A program made the position numbers and the translations under genes. From contig JAAAVE010000008.1 of assembly GCA_015679605.1 (NCBI GenBank), positions 31,935-59,492 of the forward strand: a DNA stretch of 27,558 nucleotides, read 5' to 3'. Each line of letters starts with the position of its first letter. The stretch's first letter is position 1. The DNA comes from Podila epigama (lineage: Eukaryota > Mortierellomycota > Mortierellomycetes > Mortierellales > Mortierellaceae). Of the stretch, positions 20,053 to 27,558 are shown piece after piece. The notes under the pieces were generated by a model. The model was not told the origin of the DNA and did no database searches. It saw only the letters and a list, made by a program, of their open reading frames with translations.

Positions 20053-21725
20053 TTTTGGTTGTGTTGACACAAGAAGGGATTGAGTTGAGGCAATTGGGTG
20101 TGGCAATTGGATGTAAGGAAAGAGTGGTGTATATGTTGAATAGTGTGTGTAAAAGTGTAGAAAAGCCAGGGGAGTGTAAAGTAAGTTATGGTGGATGAAG
20201 GTTGGAAAGGACGATGGATGGAAGGAAGGAAGAGCAAAAGTGAAAGTGGAAAGTGAAAGTGGAAGAGAAGAAGAAAAAAAAAGAAGAGCAAAACACACAA
20301 TAAACAACAAATGTAGAGAATCTACTTTTTGTCCCTACTTGTCATAATTATTATTTACTGTTCGCACTGTACATCGTACATCTGTCAAATAATCTGTCAA
20401 TGCTGTCAATATTAATAACAACAATAATAATAATAAAGGAGCGACATGGAGAAGGACAAAGGAAAAAAAAGAAAAAGGAGATTGTCATTGAACAGTTGCT
20501 GAACATGTGCTTTTTATATTCGCCCCGTCCGTCCGTCCATCCATTCGTCCGTCCATTCGTCTATTCGTCCTTGTTTGGATTTGGATTTGGATTGTGCAGG
20601 ATGGGGATCCCTGCCTTTTCCCAGTTACCCACTCCTTCTACCCGATGCATACCACCGATGGCCACCGATACACCGATACCCGCTAGCCAGCCAGCCATTA
20701 TTCATACCATGGCATGTCTTGGTCTGTTTTGTCCGACAGACTGACTGTCCTCCCAAAGGACAAGCGCACACCCACATGTACAGTACATGCATGCATGTAT
20801 GCACGCATATCATGCATGGTGCTGTGGTACGGTGGTGTACAAGTGCACACAAAAAGAGGCGAATTCTTTCTTTGTACCCTGTGTGTGGATGAATGTGTGT
20901 GTGTGATGTGTTGTGTTGTGTTTGTTGTGTGTGTTATGTGCTTGTGTGTGGGGGGGAAGGGAGAGCATCTCATCGCATCGCAAAATCGCAGTTTTTTTTA
21001 GGCGTGCAACCAACTGTCATCCTGTTAGATGGATGACAGAAGGAGAAAATGGCGATGTGAGGTACAATAGAGCACTGCACTGCACTGAATGTACAATATG
21101 AACAGCAATGGGCTTTGTACGGTAAATGTAAATGTAACGTAACGTAACGTACTCGGTGTTTCTTGTACATACCATGTATACATCACACCGAACCCGTCAG
21201 TTACCCAGAATTATACCAAAAGAGATATGAAATGAAAAAAAACCACACGCGATATGAAAAATGATAAGCTGCTTTTGCTGTTTTGCTGTTTGTTCTTCTC
21301 TGTCTGGTCTGGTATCCATATCGTACAAACCGAACATACTACTGTACACACACACACACAAAAGGTGTACATGGACGTCACTGTGGCAATCAACGAATCC
21401 CAGTCAAGCCCATAGGATAGGAAAAGGAAAGGGGTACCATACAAATTCATTACAAGACAAGCTATGTATCTCTCTTTCTCCCTTTTGTGCCATTTTTACA
21501 ATGATAACAACAACAACAACGGAAATAGTAGCAAGCAAGATGGACTGGGCTTTTTTTGTTGTTGTTGTTGTACCAAGGAAAAGAAAAGGAGATAGAGTGT
21601 GTGTATCTCACCCACACAGACACACAATACACACAGAGTTAAATGAAAACATGATAGATGATTGTAGTAATAGATGAAAAGGTCCAGACCTGACCTGACC
21701 ACACGGATAAGGCATCTTTCATGTC

Positions 21726-22007
21726 ATGGCAAATACATCCATCTCCAATGCCTTTAAACTCCTCCCCCCCCAATGGTATCCTATGGTGCCCTTAATCCTC
21801 CTTCCATCCCTCATGGCCTCATCTCTTCTTCCCTCACCCCCCCTCCCCATCCTCATGGTACCCCTTGAACAGTTCTTTAAACCATTGTCCATGGATCATC
21901 ATCCACCTCATCTAACCTCGTCGAACTTCCCCTACCCCTCCTCCCCTCCTTCCCCCCCTTCAACGGCTGTTCAACCTCATCAAGTCGAAACCAACCGTTT
22001 AAAATGA
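21726..22007 (+). CDS. Possible small Pro-rich ORF (93 codons), doubtful
   Basis: This ATG-to-TGA frame lies in a pyrimidine-rich but non-repetitive stretch. The second half (MVPLEQFFKPLSMDHHPP onward, then a Ser/Pro tail) has amino-acid variety that most ORFs in the gap lack. It has no domain I know, no visible partner exon, and C-homopolymers that could shift the frame. It may be a real small protein, a terminal exon, or chance. Confidence 0.2.
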   Translation: MANTSISNAFKLLPPQWYPMVPLILLPSLMASSLLPSPPLPILMVPLEQFFKPLSMDHHPPHLTSSNFPYPSSPPSPPSTAVQPHQVETNRLK

Positions 22008-22974
22008 GCAAACACCCCTATTTCTTTTTACCATAACCTCACGCACATGTTTACAATACACACAACTCTCTCTCCATTTTGGTTAATTGTTTCAAACCAA
22101 TTATGATTACAATGGGAAAAGTACCTCCGAAGAAAGACTTTTTTTTCATTTTCATTCTCACTCGTTCCTTCTCTTTGCTCTCACTCACTCCTTTTTTTTT
22201 GCCGCTCAATCTCCACAAAATTATGGTTGCATCTGCAGGTGAAATGGACTCATGTAACATTGTCTGTGGAGAGGAAAGGGAATGTGAATGTGAAGGAGAA
22301 TGATTTTATCAGGGCTGTGTGGAGTGGGTGGGGTGAGTGTATGAGTAAGCGAGTGAATGTGTGTGTGTGTTTGAATGCAAGATTGTGGAGTTGGGTCTGA
22401 AAATAAAGACTGTACCTGTTTGCAAAGGGGAAAAAGTGTATGTGTGGGTGCGTGGGTGTGTGTGTTGTGTATGTGTATGTGTATATTTGTGTATACGCTA
22501 GTGGTTGTCAAGGAGCCTGGCGGTGGTGGCGACTGGTGCTAGTGGTGCTAGTGGTAGAGGCTTGCAAAGATAGGAGACAGGGAGACTGGTGCCAAGGAGA
22601 AGGCGAAGACAGAGAGGGGCGCAGAGTGAATGATACTACTACGAACAAGGCAAGGACAGAAAAAAGAGCACAAGACAGGGGGAAGGGTGGAAAATGATGT
22701 GGAGGAGAAGGAGAAGGAGAATGAAGTTGTGAGTGGGAGTGAGAGAAAGGGAAGAAGAAAGAAAGAAAGAAGAAGAGAGAGAAACAGGGACAAGGTGGAC
22801 AAGGTGGATGAATGGATGAATGCATGGATATATGGATGCATTGGATGCATTGGATTGTATGTTGGTAAACGGTGGTCGGGAGCCGCTCACCACATTCACA
22901 CCCATGTCCATTAAAAGTCCATATTCACATCCACAAAAGAGACAGACTGACAGATTGGCTGACATCGTTCGCAT

Positions 22975-23020
22975 ACACACACACGCGCACACACACGCAC
23001 ACACACACAAACACACACAG
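22975..23020 (+). repeat. CA/CG-interrupted microsatellite
   Basis: CA repeats broken by a few CG and CAAA units. Confidence 0.9.
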
Positions 23021-23117
23021 ACGTGCACATACTCACCTCATTCGCCTCTTCATCCTATCCATGCATACACAACAACATGCACAATATGCTCAGACAAACA
23101 AATTCATAGACTGCCCA

Positions 23118-23144
23118 CCACACACACACACACACACACACACA
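23118..23144 (+). repeat. (CA)n microsatellite
   Basis: About 13 uninterrupted CA units in the same gap. Confidence 0.95.
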
Positions 23145-24358
23145 AATAACACACAACCCACATACATCTCGCATGTACAGTAATGCGTGCATTCAGAGTC
23201 AACATGGACCGTGGAGGGGGGGGACGTGAGCACGTTCTGGGCACTGTTTGTCACTCTTTTTTGACAAGGTGTCGTGAAAAAAGGCTGTACTGTACTTGAT
23301 GAATATGAATATCACCTTCTATCCATCCATTTTGGGCGTGGCCACCATCCCGTTTCTTTTTTCTTTCTTTTTTTTTTTTTTGTTAACCCCACACTCAACA
23401 TTCACTACTGTAATATCAATTGGCCATGCATACCAGAAAGATGCCGGGGCATATGCCAACCGACAGCTGCCAGCAACAAACAACCACGATCAACAACGGA
23501 CATACAAAAGTGACCAACAAAAGTGACCAACAAAGAACAAAAACAATAACAAAAAAAAAAGCGCCGCTTAGTTTGCTTTGACCAGCTTCATACTGCTGGG
23601 TTTTTTTTTGTGACTCTTTGGTCTGGCTCCGGCTTTTTTCTTGGAGACTTTTTTTTTTTTCTTTCTTTCTTTGCAACGAAACAAAGGTCGTCTGAAGAAG
23701 AAAAAAGAAAAAGAAAATCTCGGAAATTATTGATTACGAAATTTGTGAATGTTCAAAAATAATCTCTTTTTTCTCCGTTTCATATTGTTATTTTGTTTTT
23801 AGGTCTCCAGCTGGTTGGTTGGTTGGTGTCCCTTGAATACTTTTTTGGTACAGGTACCGAATGGGTGCGGTGCCTCTCCTCCAACAGCTTTGTTGTTAGC
23901 CCTTGTTAAAGAGAGCCCACTTTGGTTTGTAAAGTGAACGAGGATCATGACATGAACAAGGGTACAATGGGACAGAAACGGGTGGCCGTGCACATGACCC
24001 TGGTTGCTGAAACAAAAAAGAGACCCTCCCCCCAATTGCCTCCTTCAAGGAACATGCATATCCTTCTTTGCCATCCAGAGGGGGACCAGAAAAAGAAATT
24101 ATATGTAACATGTTGATTACTGCGTGATCACACGAGGTATTGCTGTATGCGAACTTGTGTCTATGGGGGAATGTGAGTCTGCACTACATGTATCATACCA
24201 TGAAGTACTGGTATGTACTGTTGTAGGTTGCAGGTGAACATGTTTCTATGGGAAATTAAACGTATGAATCTAAAAGTATCAGAATGCCATATTGATTGTA
24301 TGTCTGTATGTATGGATGGGTGTGTGTGTGCAAGTGTAAAAATATGTGCATGCATTGT

Positions 24359-27300
24359 TCAGCGCATGTTCGTAGATCCGTCCAATGGCTCCTTCTTCTC
24401 CTTCTTCTTCTCCTGCTCTTGCAGGGCAATAAACACCTCTTCCAGGGTCGTCAGGGACAGACCAACACTCTTGACTCCGAGCCGATTTGACGCAATCGCG
24501 CGATCCAACTCCTCAAACAACCCCGGGAGAGCTGTCCTCTTGTCTCGGATATACTCGTGCCCTGTCTGGTCTGTCCGCTGTGCCACTGTATCTGACGACG
24601 TCGGAAGCACATACGTGATCTCACTGCTCGAGTTCGCGCCCACAACCGCATCCGGAAAGTGTCGTCGGACAATGGCCATGGTCTTGACCTCATCAAACAG
24701 GATAATCTCTCTACCGACATTCTCCATCCCACACGCAAAAGCTGCCCGTCCACCTCCATCCTCATCAACAAGCATCATGCGTCGCTTCTCCAGATTCAAG
24801 CGATAGCCAGGCCCAAACCTGTTCTTCAAGAACATTGAGCTCCCCAGTGTCTGTAACCGTCCCTTGGATAGGATCGCAATTCGGTCACCAAGAGCATCTG
24901 CCTCCTCCATCGAATGTGTCGTCAGAAGAATTGCCCGTCCAACCTTGGACTCTTGCATCAACTGCCAGACCCGCTTGCGTGTAAACACATCCATCCCTGT
25001 CGTCGGTTCGTCCAAGAGCACTACCTTGGGGTCGCCCAAAAAGGCCAGTGCCACGCTGAGCTTGCGCTTCATCCCTCCAGATAACGTCGACACTCGCTCA
25101 TGCTTCTTCTCGTAAAGATATACATCGCTCAACAAATGTCTCAAGTAGTCATCCAACAGTCTCCTCGCGCTTTGATTCTTCTTTTCCGCATCGTCGACTG
25201 ACTTTTTCCCTCGGACTCGGACGCCCTTGATGGCCGCAAAGAGCAGCATAGTCTCCCATACAGTCAAGGACTCGAACAGAACATCATGCTGCGGGCACAC
25301 ACCCATCCGTTTCTGCACCTCACCAAGTGTCCTCAAGTCCGCCTCTCGCCACTTGATGCCTTGGCTCCCAGGCAGCAAGTGACCGTCCACGACAACACTT
25401 CCAGCTGTCGGGTGCATCATTCCCATCATCAATGACAGACAAGTCGTCTTGCCTGCTCCATTGTGGCCTAAAAATCCAACAATCTCATTTCGATGCACTT
25501 GCAAATCCACACCTGCTACCACCTCTTGCTCGTCATGCTGCACCTGCTGCATGGTCTTTGCAGGAAGAATCCACCTTAACATCGACCCCAAGAGTGGAAT
25601 ATTATAGGGCCATCTTGTTCCACACTTGAATGATTTTCGGAGTCCTGTCACCTGGATGACATTGCGATCTTGTACAGGAATACGAGAGAGATCCGACACC
25701 TCAAAACTGTCCTGGTCCTCATTCATAGTCTTCTCGACATTATTTTGCAAAGAGTCCGTTGTACATGGCATCGCTTGCTCCGCATGTCGTCGATACTTGC
25801 CAAAGCCCCAATAGCTAGGTCGAAGAAAGAAATCACATGGCATCGCGTTTCCGTAGGTGCCAGAAAAGACTGCATCAAGATACCATGCCAAAAAGTAGTA
25901 GATGACACAGTCCACCATCAACATCATGATGGCCCGACCGCAAGGACCTTCCGCCATATTGACCATCGTGACGCCTTCGAGAGTGGGTTCAATGCGGATA
26001 ATGTAACTGATGCATCGTCCAAGCGCAATCGAGGGGAGAAAGAACAGGAGGGTTTCCTTGAGAGGGTCTTTGTCTCGAAAGAGCATCTCGGAGGCTGCAA
26101 AAGCACCTATGTTGACGACAAGCAGCAAGAGCGAAGCCTGCGAAGTCTTTTTGGGATCTGGCACTAGCACGGAGGCCATGGTCCCAAAGGCGGTGGCGTT
26201 CAAAGAGAAGAGATACAAGAGAATGTACACTAGCATTGCACTTGATGTCGCAAAGATTCCACCTACAAAGAGTATGATGACCATGATACCACATGTCACC
26301 AGGTTTTGTAGACTAGGAGAGGGGGAGGGAGAAAGAGGGAGAGGTGGTGCATGAGAATGTGTGAGTAAAGAAGGCCACACCATTGAGAGAAAACACCATT
26401 CCAGAGGAACCATGGCAGGATAACAAATATTTTCCCCGAGCATACTTTTGCATCAACCAAATGGACAAGAGATAGGCATTCGAGTCAAGGCCCATCATGG
26501 ACATGCCTGCTCGTATCTTTTGCTTTTTTTCAACAACCAGAATACTGAGTACCCCCAGCCATACCGACTGGAAAGTAAAGATGATGTAAAACGCACTCAC
26601 AGAGGCACTCATCGAAACATCCATGCCCACAAATCGTGCGTATGACACAAAAGTATGGTCTTTGTTCGTAGTGGTCTTGAGCGGAAGCGGAGATGAGAGT
26701 CGTGTTTTGTTGTTGGCGATGCGATGAACATTGATGGCAGCACGTTCTACGTAAGCCTATGGTTTGTGTCAGAGCCATGAAGGTCAATTGCGTGTGTGTC
26801 ACACACATCCTAGACATCCAGATGATATGCAATAATAGTCTGTAGAAAATACCAACATGAACATGATGTTTAACACGTCCAAAGTTACCTGAGCTGTGAG
26901 AAAGCGAGAGCCAATATAATCTCTGCTGTTATGAACAGTATGGTTCACCTTGATAGCATACTTGAACTGGTGCAGATGCTCATGAGCCTTTGGCTGTCGA
27001 AGTGTTGGACCATAAAAGACCACTCCCACAACAAAATTTGCTGGTGAAATATCGTATGCTGCGTTCATTTGTGTCTCGTCTGCAAAGTACCTTGGAATAA
27101 TAGTCTGTGGTTCTGAGGAGTTGAAAAATAATGACAGTTCGGCTAGGATTGGGTCAGAGGACGGTATACCTGTGTAGCCAAAGTATGTACAGTCTGATAT
27201 TGATGAACATGTGTTGAGTGAAAGTGGAGGTAAGGCTTGGGCAGTTATACCTAATTTTTCAAAGAGTGGGTTTTATAAAAGAGACGAGGAATACAAAATA

Positions 27301-27446
27301 TTAAAAAAAGTCACCAGGGCACCAGTTTTGTCATATCAAGCAAGTGAAGCGTGACTCGAAGGGACATACGAGAAGGGTTCCTTTTGGAGGAGTGGTGAAG
27401 GACTAGCAAGACAAGCATCATCCACACTGGTTGAAAGAGAGCTATC
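24359..27446 (-). CDS. ABCA-type half transporter, 5' end missing
   Basis: Exons read: 27446-27370, 27250-26889, 26756-26446 and 26312-24359; phases join and give about 900 residues to the stop. The first visible exon encodes a first membrane helix (LFQPVWMMLVLLVL), then an extracellular loop (C-x-YFGYTG, NFVVGVVFYGPTLRQ), then five to six further helices (for example FYIIFTFQSVWLGVLSILVV). The ATP-binding domain is complete: Walker A GHNGAGKTT (25468-25442), Q-loop CPQHDVLFESLTVWE, signature LSGGMKRK (LSGG 25084-25073), Walker B VVLLDEP (25024-25004) and H-loop TTHSMEEADALGD. A C-terminal regulatory tail ends in a Lys/Glu-rich stretch. One membrane domain plus one ATPase domain indicates a half-size protein that should dimerise to export a lipid-like substrate; the substrate is not predictable. 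The start codon lies upstream, beyond an intron starting at 27447. I recall the ABCA subfamily as rare in Dikarya and more frequent in early-diverging fungi. Confidence 0.92.
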
Positions 27447-27558
27447 CTACATGGTATGCAGAGAGCATTGTCAATGAGAAAGTATGGAGGGGAGGTCGAT
27501 GAGTACAGGCGCGTGTAGTGTTATGCGGGGGGGGGGTTAAGGCAAGAATGAATGAGCC
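27447..27558 (-). other. Intron or upstream part of the ABC transporter gene
   Basis: The acceptor CATGTAG precedes the first readable exon. The rest, with a G-run near 27526, shows no convincing coding frame. The true 5' exon is probably to the right of the window. Confidence 0.4.

Larger units (their letters stand above)
19284..24358. other. About 5.1 kb gap without a supported gene
   Basis: Upstream flank of the Q/H-rich gene and downstream flank of the ABC transporter gene. It holds many microsatellites (CAA and GTTT repeats 19319-19380, CA repeats near 20031, 22975 and 23118, GTAAC repeats near 21132, TCCG/TCCA repeats near 20523) and C/T-rich stretches. I found no splice-compatible set of exons or tRNA-like B box. 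The least repetitive ORF is 21726-22007, listed separately. Confidence 0.55.

Noticed and set aside
23571-23800. Lys-rich minus-strand C-terminus-like reading (ending MKLVKAN) with an apparent CTTCTTCAG acceptor
   Set aside because: All frames are open here because the DNA is A-rich on that strand. An A12 run makes the frame uncertain, alternative frames read equally well, and no upstream exon could be assigned.
23799-24116. Small ORFs on both strands (64-78 codons)
   Set aside because: They overlap in opposite directions, have no recognisable domain and no consistent exon partners.
24213-24806. Plus-strand ORF of 197 codons opposite the ABC transporter
   Set aside because: Antisense to the conserved ATPase C-terminal coding sequence. 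No domain of its own.
27194-27250. First 57-nt segment in the ABC transporter as a stand-alone intron
   Set aside because: The sequence just upstream meets a stop codon with no acceptor available in between, so it can only be lost through the alternative downstream acceptor.

Overview
This is nuclear DNA of a fungus. Genes are interrupted by many short GT-AG introns (about 88-293 bp), intergenic DNA is full of homopolymers and microsatellites, and the genes are typical eukaryotic ones. Complex I, type II mitochondrial fatty acid synthesis, a half-size ABCA transporter and long Q/H-rich nuclear proteins together suggest an early-diverging lineage such as Mortierellomycota. That placement is inference. 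All exon models below were built by hand from splice signals, reading phase and family resemblance.

Left part (1-11.2 kb): a compact block. The 3' end of an unidentified plus-strand gene (1-177) is followed by four consecutive genes whose products all act in mitochondria. These are ribosomal protein uL3m (minus, 2153-697), beta-ketoacyl-ACP synthase (plus, 2671-4482), the 49 kDa subunit of complex I (minus, 6606-4821) and a mitochondrial C1-tetrahydrofolate synthase (minus, 11232-6975). uL3m and the ketoacyl synthase diverge from a shared 517 bp promoter region. The ketoacyl synthase and 49 kDa genes converge. Functionally they form a chain: mitochondrial one-carbon units support initiator Met-tRNA formylation, mitochondrial translation uses uL3m, mitochondrial FAS provides acyl-ACP and lipoate precursors, and acyl-ACP is itself a complex I component.

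Middle part (11.2-24.4 kb): gene-poor. Two large gaps (3.5 kb and about 5.1 kb) rich in simple repeats flank one long gene (19283-14717, minus). It encodes a predicted 1389-residue, mostly disordered Q/H/S-rich nuclear protein. An island of about 93 residues in it resembles the N-terminal core-binding (SAM-like) domain of tyrosine recombinases, with no catalytic domain. This is the best candidate for something undescribed: a possible domesticated Crypton- or recombinase-derived transcription regulator.

Right part (24.4-27.6 kb): the 3' portion of a half-size ABCA-type transporter gene on the minus strand, with one transmembrane domain and one complete nucleotide-binding domain. Its 5' end lies beyond the window. 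I saw no tRNA, rRNA, CRISPR or intact transposon.
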